Source: Prevotella sp. (GTDB taxonomy: Bacteria; Bacteroidota; Bacteroidia; Bacteroidales; Bacteroidaceae). From it: a DNA stretch of 64,000 bases. The notes below the pieces were generated by a model. It did not search any database. It was given only the letters and a program-made list of their open reading frames with translations, and was not told the origin of the DNA. Every line of letters begins with the position of its first letter. The stretch's first letter is position 1. A program made the translations under genes and the position numbers. The stretch covers positions 1-64,000 of the forward strand of contig JAFVEE010000093.1 of assembly GCA_017478085.1 (NCBI GenBank), given 5' to 3'. Positions 18,353 through 29,909 of the stretch are shown one piece after another.

Positions 18353-19504
18353 TTACGACAGGAAGCCGAGCAGTGCGCCTGCGGCCACGGCCGAGCCGAT
18401 GACACCTGCCACGTTGGGCCCCATGGCATGCATGAGCAGGAAGTTGTGGCGGTCGTACTCCAGACCCAGGTTGTTGCTGATGCGGGCGGCCATAGGCACG
18501 GCACTGACGCCAGCATTGCCGATGAGCGGGTTGATTTTTTTATCCTTTGGCAGGAACAGGTTCATCACCTTCACGAAGCACACGCCACTGGCGGTGGCAA
18601 TGGCGAAGGCAAAGGCACCGATAGCGAAGATGAACACGGTGTTGAGCGTAAGGAACTCGGATGCCTGTGTAGAGCAACCGACGGTCAAGCCCAGCAGCAT
18701 CACCACGATGTCGTTCAGTGCGGCACCAGCCGTCTTGGCCAGTCGTGTGGTCTTGCCACTTTCCTTCAACAGGTTGCCAAAGAAGAGCATACCCAGCAAT
18801 GGTAGGCCAGAAGGCACGATGAACGTGGTCATCAGCAGGCCGATGATGGGGAAGAGGATGCGCTCAGTCTGGCTCACCTCGCGTCCGGGCTTCATCTTGA
18901 TTTTACGCTCCTTGTCGGTTGTGAGCAAGCGCATCAAGGGTGGCTGGATGAGGGGCACGAGGGCCATGTAGGAGTAGGCACAGACGGCGATGGCTCCCAT
19001 CAGGTTGGGCGACAGTTTTGACGAGAGGAAGATGGCCGTGGGGCCGTCGGCACCGCCAATGATGGCGATACCAGCTGCCTGGTCGGGCTCGAAGCCCAGC
19101 AGCAGGGCCAGCATATAGGCTCCGAAGATGCCAAACTGGGCGGCAGCACCGATGAGCATCAGCTTCGGATTGGCCAGCAGAGCCGAGAAGTCGGTCATAG
19201 CACCAATGCCCAGGAAGATGAGCGGTGGGTACCAACCCTGGCGCACGCCCTGGTAGAAGATGTTGAGCACCGAGTTGTCCTCGTAGAGACCAATCTCCAG
19301 GCCGGCATCGGCACGGAAGGGAATGTTGCCCAGGATGATACCCAGGCCAATGGGCACGAGCAGCAGCGGCTCGAAGTCTTTCTTGATGGCCAGATAGATG
19401 AAGAATGCTCCGACCACAATCATAATGAGGTTGCCCACCGTGGCATTGGCAAAGCCCGTGTAGGTAAGGAACTCATTAAAGTTTTCAGCGATAAATTCCC
19501 ACAT
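18353..19504 (-). CDS. Na+-translocating decarboxylase beta subunit (OadB/MmdB type)
   Basis: The 383-residue integral membrane protein carries the family hallmarks: IFLGIGAMTDFSALLANP, the re-entrant GIAIIGGADGPTAIFLSSKL with the Asp that binds Na+, and the terminal AMGPNVAGVIGSAVAAG. The beta subunit decarboxylates carboxybiotin and pumps Na+ out. The biotin carrier and an OadG-like protein lie directly upstream with 6-bp gaps. The carboxyltransferase (alpha) subunit is not in this window. With methylmalonyl-CoA mutase near the right end, methylmalonyl-CoA is the likeliest substrate (propionate formation from succinate). Confidence 0.9.
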   Translation of the reverse strand: MWEFIAENFNEFLTYTGFANATVGNLIMIVVGAFFIYLAIKKDFEPLLLVPIGLGIILGNIPFRADAGLEIGLYEDNSVLNIFYQGVRQGWYPPLIFLGIGAMTDFSALLANPKLMLIGAAAQFGIFGAYMLALLLGFEPDQAAGIAIIGGADGPTAIFLSSKLSPNLMGAIAVCAYSYMALVPLIQPPLMRLLTTDKERKIKMKPGREVSQTERILFPIIGLLMTTFIVPSGLPLLGMLFFGNLLKESGKTTRLAKTAGAALNDIVVMLLGLTVGCSTQASEFLTLNTVFIFAIGAFAFAIATASGVCFVKVMNLFLPKDKKINPLIGNAGVSAVPMAARISNNLGLEYDRHNFLLMHAMGPNVAGVIGSAVAAGALLGFLS

Positions 19505-19510
19505 AGCCGT

Positions 19511-19972
19511 TTATCCTATTGTGAGCAGTACGGCACCTTCCATCACCGTATCGCCTTGTTTTACAACGATTGAAGTCACCTGTCCGGCGTGCTCAGCCTC
19601 GATGTTGTTCTGCATCTTCATGGCCTCGAGCACCAGCACCACATCGCCCACATTGACCTGCTGGCCCACCTGCACCTTGATCTCGGTGATGGTGCCGGGC
19701 AGCGGTGCCTTCAGCGGACTGCCTGTGCCTGCGGGGGCGGCAGAACTCTGCTGGGTGGTTGGCTGGGGGGCAGCTGCAACAGGCTGTGCCGCAGGTTGGG
19801 GAGCTGCTACCTTAGGCTTGTTCATGGTGGGGTGCTTAGCAGCATTGATGGGCTTCTGCAGCTCTACCTCGAAAGGTATGCCGTTTACGTTTACCTTGGC
19901 GATGTTGCCTTCTACCTCGGCTATCTCTACTTCGTAGTCGACGCCTTTTACTTTATATTGATACTTGTTCAT
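19511..19972 (-). CDS. Biotin carboxyl carrier subunit (MmdC type)
   Basis: The 153-residue product has a short N-terminal domain (residues 1-45, YQYKVKGVDYEVEIAEVEGN) and a Pro/Ala/Gln-rich flexible linker (about 50-88). The biotinyl domain contains VLEAMKMQNNIEAEHAG; Lys119 of the EAMKM motif carries biotin. The linker lets the biotin swing between the carboxyltransferase and the beta subunit. It lies 6 bp from each neighbour, so the three genes form one operon. Confidence 0.92.
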   Translation of the reverse strand: MNKYQYKVKGVDYEVEIAEVEGNIAKVNVNGIPFEVELQKPINAAKHPTMNKPKVAAPQPAAQPVAAAPQPTTQQSSAAPAGTGSPLKAPLPGTITEIKVQVGQQVNVGDVVLVLEAMKMQNNIEAEHAGQVTSIVVKQGDTVMEGAVLLTIG

Positions 19973-19978
19973 TTTCGT

Positions 19979-21001
19979 TTAGTGTAGTTCGGGGGTTGTT
20001 GGAATATGGGGAGCGTTGTGGTCGGTGGGGATGAAGGGGTCGTGCCAGTGGGTCATCTGCGAGTACTCATCATCCCATCCAGTGTCTTTCGACTTGATGG
20101 TGATTACACCGCTCTCCACGTCGTGCACGTCGTCTTCATACTGCTTCAGGGCCATGCCGATGACGGCCATATAGACCTCCATGTCAATGCCCTTCTTGTC
20201 GAAGCCTTCCTGCATGATGTTACCAGTCTTGTGGCCTATCTCGATGGTCTTTTCCACCGTCTTGGTGATAGGCTTGATGGGCTGTTTGTTGGCTACCTTC
20301 TTGGCTGTCTCGGCATGGCGCATGATAGAACCAAAGAGGGTGAAGAAAATCCAGAGCAGTGCAAGGCAGAAGAACACGATGCCCATAGCCATAATGGCCA
20401 TGGCAAAACCGTGAGGGTCCTCGCGTTTGAACTTGGCCACCTTGCTCTCATTAGCCTCAATGAAGTTGTCGATGCCCGGCGTGACGCTTTCGGGCGACTT
20501 TACGCTCCACTGACCCTTGACCCTGGCATACGACTGGTCGGCAGCCAGTGCAGGCACAGTGACCGAGTCGATGAGCTCGGTGCCGTTGCCATTGTAGAGG
20601 GCAATCCATACGGGTTCTGAAAGGGGAACCGGAACTGACAGGTGCAGCTTGCCCTCAGTGGGGTTAGAGTTGCACAATAGCAGCAGATGCTTATGCGCAC
20701 CAATGACTGTGCGGTCGTCGCCGCTGGGGATGACGCTCATACGCTTGATACGCTCGGGGGCGCTCATCTGCTTGTCGAGTACGGAGCGGTCGGTGGTGAG
20801 GTACATACCGCGAACGTTGTAGGTCGAGAACGACGTGTTCTTCAGTTCGATCCACGCCTCGCGCCTGCCGTACTCATCCTGAATGCTGGTAGTGTTGTTG
20901 GTGAGCACCTCGCTCAGCACGATGTTCTTGGCGCCCTGGCCGAACATCGTGCTTGAGGTGGTTATCAGCAAAGCTCCCAGCAGGAGTCTGATGTTGTTCA
21001 T
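19979..21001 (-). CDS. OadG-family subunit fused to a lamin-tail (LTD) domain
   Basis: The 340-residue product has a signal peptide (residues 1-21). A periplasmic LTD-like domain follows (about 25-180; IVLSEVLTNNTTSIQDEYG, AWIELKNTSFSTYNVRGMYL). A single transmembrane helix (about 200-223, MAIMAMGIVFFCLALLWIFF) matches the gamma subunit of oxaloacetate/methylmalonyl-CoA decarboxylases. A cytoplasmic tail contains charged helices and HWHDPFIPTDH-type His-rich residues at the C-terminus. Canonical gamma subunits are about 80 residues and hold a zinc at the C-terminal end. The added outer domain is known to me as a Bacteroidales variant, and its role is unclear. It would anchor the complex and may contact the envelope. 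Confidence 0.8.
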   Translation of the reverse strand: MNNIRLLLGALLITTSSTMFGQGAKNIVLSEVLTNNTTSIQDEYGRREAWIELKNTSFSTYNVRGMYLTTDRSVLDKQMSAPERIKRMSVIPSGDDRTVIGAHKHLLLLCNSNPTEGKLHLSVPVPLSEPVWIALYNGNGTELIDSVTVPALAADQSYARVKGQWSVKSPESVTPGIDNFIEANESKVAKFKREDPHGFAMAIMAMGIVFFCLALLWIFFTLFGSIMRHAETAKKVANKQPIKPITKTVEKTIEIGHKTGNIMQEGFDKKGIDMEVYMAVIGMALKQYEDDVHDVESGVITIKSKDTGWDDEYSQMTHWHDPFIPTDHNAPHIPTTPELH

Positions 21002-21067
21002 TATTGTTGTTAGTGTATTATTGATAAGTCTTATGGGTCTTATTGGGCTTATGGGCCTTATATTTTT

Positions 21068-22753
21068 TTAGCCGCAGGCGAAGAGCACGATGAGCTGGGC
21101 AGTGAGGATGCGCAGGAACATCGATAGCGGGTAGACCGTTGAGTAGCCCACGGCAGGAGCTTCCTTCGAGCAGATGCTGTTGGAGTAGGCCAGTGCAGGG
21201 GGATCGGTATAGGTGCCCGACACCATACCCGCAATGGTGAAGTAGTTGAACTTGAACTTCAGCCGTGCTATGGGACCTATAATAAGAATAGGTATAACCG
21301 TGATGAGGAAGCCCGTCAATACGTAGAGTAAGCCGTCGCCCTGCATCACCGTCTCGAAGAAGTTGGCTCCAGCCTTAATGCCTACCGAGGCAAGGAAGAG
21401 CACCAGGCCTATCTCGCGCAGCATCATGTTGGCCGAGGTAGTGGTGTAGGTCACCAGCTTCACCTTGTAGCCATAGCGACCAATGAGGATGGCGATGATG
21501 AGCGGACCACCGGCAATTCCCAGCTTCATAAGCGGCATACCGGGTATGAAGGGCAGCGAGCCGAAGATGATGCCTACGAAAATGCCCACGAAGATGGTGG
21601 CAATGTTGGGCGCATCGAGGCGTTTGATGGAGTTACCCATCTTATTGGCCACGCGGTCTACAGCGTCCTCGGGGCCTACCACCATGATACGGTCGCCTAC
21701 CTGGAGGGGTAGGGACGGCGAGGCGAAGAGCTCCATGCCGTGACGGGTGACGCGAGTGACGTTCACGCCGTAGACGCTCGAGAAGTGCATCTGCCCGAAC
21801 GACTTGCCGTTGATGCTGGGGTTGGTCACCAGGATGCGCTTCGACACGAGCGGCTGGTCTTGCTGCTCGAAATCGATGTCGAGTTTCGGGCCGATGAAGG
21901 CCATGATGGCCTCGGCGTCGGCCTCGGCACAGACGATGAGCATTTGGTCGCCCAGATGGAATACGGTGTTGCGGTTAGGGATGGAAAGCTCGCCCTGATG
22001 CACGATGCGCGACACCACAAAGTCGCGGTTCAGGAAGTCGTGCACCTGCAGGAGCGTCTTTCCTTCCAGGTACTTGTTGCTTACCTCTAAGTGCATCTTG
22101 TGGGGCTTCTGGGTGGCCTTGGCCCCCTCTTGCGATGTGAGCTCCTCTTCCTCTTTGTCGAGCCGCACCTTGCAGATGTAGCGAATGAGGATGATGGCAC
22201 CGATGATGCCCAGTACGCCGAGCGGATAGGCGCAGGCGTATGCCGAGGCAATCTGGGGGGCACCAGCACCGAACACCGAACTCAGTGCCTCGTTGGCCGC
22301 ACCAAGACCAGGGGTATTGGTCACGGCACCATAGAGCGTACCCACCATCATAGGCAGGGCGTTTGTATCGCTGGTATCGAAGAAAATGTAGTAGCAGCCG
22401 AACATCACGAGGATGTTGAGCAGAATCATCGCGGTGGCCAGTCCGTTGAGCTTGATGCCCGCAGTGCCAAAGCTCTCGAAGAAGCCTGGCCCCACCTGCA
22501 GACCAATCATAAAGACGAACAGGATGAGCCCAAAGTCTTGGATGAACGTGAGTATGGGCGTAGGGGCAGTGAAGCCGATGTGGCCCGCCACAATGCCTGC
22601 AAAAAGCACGAAAGTGACTCCCAGAGAGATTCCGAAGACTTTAATCTTGCCCAGGTAGACACCTATGGCAATTACGATGGCATAGAGCAGCGCGATGTGT
22701 GCTACCGACTCGGTGTTAGTAAACAGGTTTGTGAGCCATTGAAACGATTCCAT
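21068..22753 (-). CDS. AspT/YidE-YbjL type transporter with TrkA-C domains
   Basis: The 561-residue protein has two sets of about five transmembrane helices (about 15-190 and 395-560). They flank a cytoplasmic pair of RCK_C/TrkA-C domains (about 215-380, for example [19 protein letters not shown] and [19 protein letters not shown]). The repeat motif [20 protein letters not shown] and its counterpart [19 protein letters not shown] are characteristic of the aspartate:alanine exchanger family. The gene lies next to the Na+-decarboxylase operon, so a dicarboxylate or amino-acid exchange role linked to that pathway is plausible. The substrate cannot be read from sequence. Confidence 0.85.
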   Translation of the reverse strand: MESFQWLTNLFTNTESVAHIALLYAIVIAIGVYLGKIKVFGISLGVTFVLFAGIVAGHIGFTAPTPILTFIQDFGLILFVFMIGLQVGPGFFESFGTAGIKLNGLATAMILLNILVMFGCYYIFFDTSDTNALPMMVGTLYGAVTNTPGLGAANEALSSVFGAGAPQIASAYACAYPLGVLGIIGAIILIRYICKVRLDKEEEELTSQEGAKATQKPHKMHLEVSNKYLEGKTLLQVHDFLNRDFVVSRIVHQGELSIPNRNTVFHLGDQMLIVCAEADAEAIMAFIGPKLDIDFEQQDQPLVSKRILVTNPSINGKSFGQMHFSSVYGVNVTRVTRHGMELFASPSLPLQVGDRIMVVGPEDAVDRVANKMGNSIKRLDAPNIATIFVGIFVGIIFGSLPFIPGMPLMKLGIAGGPLIIAILIGRYGYKVKLVTYTTTSANMMLREIGLVLFLASVGIKAGANFFETVMQGDGLLYVLTGFLITVIPILIIGPIARLKFKFNYFTIAGMVSGTYTDPPALAYSNSICSKEAPAVGYSTVYPLSMFLRILTAQLIVLFACG

Positions 22754-22762
22754 AGCCTTCTC

Positions 22763-25537
<2,775 letters not shown>

Positions 25538-25570
25538 ACCTATTTTAAATAAGCTTTCTCTTTTTGGGGT

Positions 25571-25579
25571 GCAAAGTTA
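25571..25579 (-). promoter_or_regulatory. -7 promoter element for valS
   Basis: The minus strand reads TAACTTTGC (TAnnTTTG), 34 bp before the ATG at 25537. Confidence 0.65.
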
Positions 25580-25687
25580 CAAAGAAAAATTGACACGGCG
25601 AAATTTGAGTGTTGCATTCTACGTTAAACGCTGTTAAATGTGATGGTGCTGCGATAACCAGTATTTGGTACTATGATTTTTTCTTCT

Positions 25688-25696
25688 TACCTTTGC
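25688..25696 (+). promoter_or_regulatory. -7 promoter element for mazG
   Basis: TACCTTTGC lies 8 bp before the chosen ATG at 25705. The predicted leader is therefore almost absent. This also argues against the in-frame upstream ATG at 25609. Confidence 0.6.
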
Positions 25697-25704
25697 ATCT
25701 AATT

Positions 25705-26628
25705 ATGAACAAGCATACACGCGAAGAACAAATGAAGGCCTTTGGACGGCTGCTGGACGTGCTCGACCAGTTGCGTGAAAAGTGCCCTTGGGACAGGAAA
25801 CAGACCAATGAGAGTCTGCGTCCCAACACCATAGAAGAAACCTACGAGCTGTGCGACGCATTGGCGCGCGGTGATGCCCATGACACGATGAAGGAACTGG
25901 GTGATGTGATGATGCACCTGTGTTTCTATGCCAAAATTGGGCAGGAGCAGGATCAGTTCGACATCTACGACGTGCTGCGCCAGCAGGCTGACAAGCTCAT
26001 ATTCCGCCACCCCCACATCTACCATCCCAGCCAGGTGGGGCAGGACGAACCACAACCATTACCCTTTGGCGAACAGGCAGAGGAGCGTGAGTTCTCAACT
26101 GCGAAGACGGCTGAGCAAGTGCTGCAGAACTGGGAACAGATTAAGCTGAAGGAGAAAGACGGCAACAAGCGTGTGCTCTCGGGTGTTCCCGCCGCACTGC
26201 CTTCGGTCATCAAGGCCTATCGCATTCAAGACAAGGCCCGTAACGTGGGCTTCGACTGGGAGAAGCGCGAGGACGTGTGGCTGAAAGTGCGCGAGGAGTT
26301 GGGTGAACTGGAAGCTGAATTGGCCCGGCCTATCGCCGACAATGCCTCCGACGAGGAGAAACGTACCATTCGCAATGCTCAGGAAGGTGAGCTGGGCGAC
26401 TTCCTCTTCTCGCTGATCAACGCCGCCCGGCTCTACAAGCTGAATCCCGATAACGCACTCGAAAAGACCAATGCCAAGTTCATTCGCCGCTTCACCTACA
26501 TTGAGGAGCATAGCATACGCATTGGCAAGCCCCTTACCGAAATGACCCTTCAGGAGATGGATGCTCTCTGGAATGAAGCCAAAGAACAGGAGAAAATAAC
26601 CAATAACCAATTGATAATAAGACAATAA
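25705..26628 (+). CDS. mazG: Nucleoside triphosphate pyrophosphohydrolase MazG
   Basis: Starting at MNKHTREEQM, the 307-residue protein has two MazG repeats. The first has LREKCPWDRKQTNESLRP, the metal-binding EETYELCDAL and ELGDVMMHL. The second has KVREELGELEAEL and EGELGDFLFSLINAARL. It hydrolyses NTPs to NMP and pyrophosphate and helps remove aberrant nucleotides. It is longer than E. coli MazG (263) because of the linker between the repeats. It heads a plus-strand run of six genes to pfkA. Confidence 0.92.
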   Translation: MNKHTREEQMKAFGRLLDVLDQLREKCPWDRKQTNESLRPNTIEETYELCDALARGDAHDTMKELGDVMMHLCFYAKIGQEQDQFDIYDVLRQQADKLIFRHPHIYHPSQVGQDEPQPLPFGEQAEEREFSTAKTAEQVLQNWEQIKLKEKDGNKRVLSGVPAALPSVIKAYRIQDKARNVGFDWEKREDVWLKVREELGELEAELARPIADNASDEEKRTIRNAQEGELGDFLFSLINAARLYKLNPDNALEKTNAKFIRRFTYIEEHSIRIGKPLTEMTLQEMDALWNEAKEQEKITNNQLIIRQ

Positions 26629-26650
26629 CCATAAAACTCAAGAAGAAAAT

Positions 26651-27355
26651 ATGAAACGTATTGCAAATATTCTGATAGCTGTCGCGCTGGTAACGCTGAT
26701 GACGGCTTGTGGAGGAAAGAAGAACCAGGAAGTAGACCCCGGCGAGGAAGGTTGGGTGGAGTATGTACCCCAGGAGCTACGCGACTCTACCATCTTCGGA
26801 ATCTGTACCGATGGCTCGGCCATGAACACCCTGCAGATGGTGACAGACAATGGCGACACCTTAACGCTGAACGTGGGCAGTGCCAAGGATGCAGGTATGG
26901 TGTTCGGCGGCTACGCCACAGGCGATCGTATGGCGGTACTGGCCGACAAGAATAACAGCCGCGCCACGATGATTGTAAACGAGAGCACGCTGATGGGCGA
27001 GTGGGTGATGCCCAACCCCATGGACGGCTCGTCGGAAATGGGTATCAATATCAAGGAGGGTGGCATTGCCGAGAGCATCAATCAGGGTTCACTCATCTAC
27101 AAGACGTGGCGGCTGAACAACGGTCAGCTTGAGATTGTGAGCGTGCGTGAGGGAGGCGGCGACTTCGAGGAAACCGAGCTCTTCCAGCTGCTCTACCTGA
27201 CCAATGACTCGCTGGCCTTTAAGGAAATAAAGCCTAACCGTGGCGTGAAAGAGCCCGACGTCATCTTTGAGTACCGCCATCCTCAGCCCGAGGACGAGGG
27301 CGACGATCTGGGCATCGAGTTGGAGGAAGGCTCGTTTGAGGACTTTGTGATGTAA
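26651..27355 (+). CDS. Lipocalin-like lipoprotein of unknown function
   Basis: The 234-residue product has a lipoprotein signal (LVTLMTACGG, Cys20). Two tandem beta-rich regions follow, about 45-110 (IFGICTDGSAMNTLQMVTDN) and 125-215 (LMGEWVMPNPMDGSSEMGIN, YKTWRLNNGQLEIVS). The second resembles lipocalin-like domains of Bacteroidales lipoproteins. The C-terminus is very acidic. It lies 22 bp after mazG and 16 bp before rnz. Substrate unknown. Confidence 0.6.
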   Translation: MKRIANILIAVALVTLMTACGGKKNQEVDPGEEGWVEYVPQELRDSTIFGICTDGSAMNTLQMVTDNGDTLTLNVGSAKDAGMVFGGYATGDRMAVLADKNNSRATMIVNESTLMGEWVMPNPMDGSSEMGINIKEGGIAESINQGSLIYKTWRLNNGQLEIVSVREGGGDFEETELFQLLYLTNDSLAFKEIKPNRGVKEPDVIFEYRHPQPEDEGDDLGIELEEGSFEDFVM

Positions 27356-27371
27356 TTACCGAGACGCGACA

Positions 27372-28292
27372 ATGATTATGGAGCCGTTCAGAGTTCACAT
27401 TCTGGGTTGTGGTAGCGCCCTGCCTACACTGAAGCACTTCCCTACATCGCAGGTGGTGGAGTGCCGGGGCAAGCTGTTCATGGTAGATTGCGGTGAGGGT
27501 GCCCAGTTGCAAATGCGGCGGGCGGGCCTCTCGTTTTCGAAGATGGGCCACATTTTCCTTTCGCACCTGCACGGCGACCATTGTCTGGGCCTCGTAGGCA
27601 TGCTGAGCACTTTTGGCCTGCTGGGGCGCATGGCCCGTATGCACGTCTATGCCGACAAGTCGCTCCAGCCACTCTTGGAGCAGCAACTGGCGTTTTTCTG
27701 CTATGATTTGAGCTACGAGGTAGAGTTCCATGCCATTGACACCACCCGTCAGACCACCATCTACGAAGACCGCTCGCTCACGGTCGAGACGCTTCCGTTG
27801 GAGCATCGTGTGCCTTGTTGCGGCTTCATTTTCCGCGAGAAGCCTGCCTTGCCACACATTCGTCGCGAAATGATCGATATGTACAACATTCCCGTTTCGC
27901 AGATTCAGAACATCAAAAACGGGGCAGGCTACGAACTGCCCGACGGCACCCTGGTGCCTCACGAACGCTTGGTGATGCCCGCCGAGTCGCCTCGTGCTTA
28001 CGCATACGCCAGCGACACCCGCTATATACCCCGCTTGCATGAGCAGCTCGGTGGAGTGACCACCCTCTACCACGAGGCCACCTACGCCGACGACAACCTG
28101 CCTATGGCTCAGAAGTACAACCATAGCACAGCCCGCCAGGCGGCCACCGTAGCCCGCGACGCAGGCGTAGGCCAGCTGCTCATAGGCCACTACAGTTCGC
28201 GCTACGACGATGAGCAGCTGTTGCTCAGTCAGGCGCAAGAGGTCTTCCCGCAAACGAAGCTCACTCGCGAAATGCTCGTCTTCGATGTGTGA
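27372..28292 (+). CDS. rnz: Ribonuclease Z
   Basis: The 306-residue metallo-beta-lactamase-fold protein has FLSHLHGDHCLG (zinc ligands His65, His67, Asp69, His70), VDCGEGAQLQM and the later ligands in YASDT and the GHYSSRY loop. The RNase Z-specific exosite pattern sits at about 140-200. It cuts the 3' trailer of tRNA precursors. A second ATG (27378, MEPFRVHILG) would be an equally good start. Confidence 0.93.
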   Translation: MIMEPFRVHILGCGSALPTLKHFPTSQVVECRGKLFMVDCGEGAQLQMRRAGLSFSKMGHIFLSHLHGDHCLGLVGMLSTFGLLGRMARMHVYADKSLQPLLEQQLAFFCYDLSYEVEFHAIDTTRQTTIYEDRSLTVETLPLEHRVPCCGFIFREKPALPHIRREMIDMYNIPVSQIQNIKNGAGYELPDGTLVPHERLVMPAESPRAYAYASDTRYIPRLHEQLGGVTTLYHEATYADDNLPMAQKYNHSTARQAATVARDAGVGQLLIGHYSSRYDDEQLLLSQAQEVFPQTKLTREMLVFDV

Positions 28293-28333
28293 TGCAATGA
28301 CCATACGACCCATAAACTTATAACCAATACTTT

Positions 28334-29893
28334 ATGACCTACAACCGACCATCGACACTCCTTTTGCTACTGATGCTATTCCTGTGGCAAGGCCTGCCTG
28401 CTAAAGCCGATGGCTTAGGCTATAGCAAAGGACACCCGCTCATCATAGGCCTCGATGCCGACTATGCGCCCATGGAGTACATCAACGAAGACGGTATGCC
28501 CAGTGGCCTCGACGTTGACTTCACCCATGAGCTTATGGAGCGTATGAACGTGACCTACATTTATCAGCCTAACACGTGGGAGAACATCTCGGGCGACGTG
28601 ATCAACGGAAGGGTAGATCTGGGCATGATGGTCTACTCGCCCTACAGGAAAGACCTGGTGAACTATTCGCGTGCCGTGCTCAGGCTCTACTACCAGATTG
28701 TCTATCGCAAGGAGGAAAAAGGCCGCTTCGACGTGCGCAACCTGGGCGACAAGGAGATTGCCTTCATGGCCTCGCGCCCTATCACAGACACACTCACCAA
28801 GGTTGGCGCACGGCTGAATGTCGTTACCGACCTGCCGTTGGCCATGCGCGAACTGAATAGCGGCCGCTACGATGCCGTGATTTGCTTCCGCTATCAGGCC
28901 AAGTACCTCATCCCCACCTACGGACTCACGAACCTGACCACCTACGACCTGACGCTCACGCCTCGTGAGTATTGCTACGTGAGCCGCAACAAACAACTTA
29001 TCGATAGCATCAACGTCTATCTGGAGCAGATGGAGGCCGACGGCGTGATGCGCGAGGTCTATGGCAACGTGACCAGTCAGTTCGACACGTTCGAGATTCC
29101 CCAGTGGGTCTACTGGGTCAGTGCCCTCTTCGTCATCGTTTTCCTGATGGTGCTCGTCATTCTACAGCACCGCCACCAGAAGCGCCTGCGACTGGCTATG
29201 GAGCGTGCCCAGCGCAGCGAACGGCTGAAAAGTGTGTTCCTGGGCAACGTGAGCCATGCCCTGCGCACGCCGCTCAACAGCATCATCGGCTTCAGCGACC
29301 TGCTCCTTTCAGAGGCTTTCGACGAGGTGCCCCTCGAGGAGCGCAAGAACCTGCTCCTGCTTATCAACAAGAACGGCAACCAGCTGCTTCACTTCATCGA
29401 CGAGCTGCTGCAATTATCGAACATCGAGACCAGTCAGTGCGAACTGACCCTCGTTGAGTGTAATGTTTCCGACCTGCTTACCGAGTGCTGTGAGGATGTG
29501 AGCCACCTGATGCAGGAGGGAGTAGAGCTGCGGTGTCCCAAGGACTCGCTCGTGCTCAAGCTCGATGCGGGCTATCTGCGCACGCTCATCACCCATCTGT
29601 TGCGCAATGCAGCCCAACACACTAAGGAAGGATGCATCGAGGTGAAGTATGGAGTGGTCGACGATGGGCTTTTCATTGATGTGGCCGACACTGGCGAAGG
29701 CCTCCCCGAGAGCCTGCGCGAGAATATCTTCGCCCTGCTCAGCGATGCCAACACCTACGTGCAGGATGAGACACCTGGTCTGGGCCTGAGCATCTGCAAG
29801 GGCATTGTCGACATGCTACGCGGCAAGATCAGTGCCCAGTCGGAAACAGGCAAGGGTACGACTATCCAAGTCTGGATACCCCTTAATATTTAA
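28334..29893 (+). CDS. Sensor histidine kinase with a periplasmic substrate-binding domain
   Basis: The 519-residue protein has a signal peptide (to about residue 26). A SBP_bac_3-type binding domain follows (about 33-255, LIIGLDADYAPMEYINEDG, with PSGLDVDFTHELMERM). A transmembrane helix (about 258-278) leads to a HisKA with SHALRTPLNSII (His308) and a HATPase_c with LRNAAQHTKEG (N box), VADTGEGLPE (G1) and GLGLSICKGI (G2). It senses a small solute, perhaps an amino acid. No response regulator is fused or adjacent, so its partner is unknown. Confidence 0.88.
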   Translation: MTYNRPSTLLLLLMLFLWQGLPAKADGLGYSKGHPLIIGLDADYAPMEYINEDGMPSGLDVDFTHELMERMNVTYIYQPNTWENISGDVINGRVDLGMMVYSPYRKDLVNYSRAVLRLYYQIVYRKEEKGRFDVRNLGDKEIAFMASRPITDTLTKVGARLNVVTDLPLAMRELNSGRYDAVICFRYQAKYLIPTYGLTNLTTYDLTLTPREYCYVSRNKQLIDSINVYLEQMEADGVMREVYGNVTSQFDTFEIPQWVYWVSALFVIVFLMVLVILQHRHQKRLRLAMERAQRSERLKSVFLGNVSHALRTPLNSIIGFSDLLLSEAFDEVPLEERKNLLLLINKNGNQLLHFIDELLQLSNIETSQCELTLVECNVSDLLTECCEDVSHLMQEGVELRCPKDSLVLKLDAGYLRTLITHLLRNAAQHTKEGCIEVKYGVVDDGLFIDVADTGEGLPESLRENIFALLSDANTYVQDETPGLGLSICKGIVDMLRGKISAQSETGKGTTIQVWIPLNI

Positions 29894-29909
29894 TAAAGAA
29901 GAAATAGAG

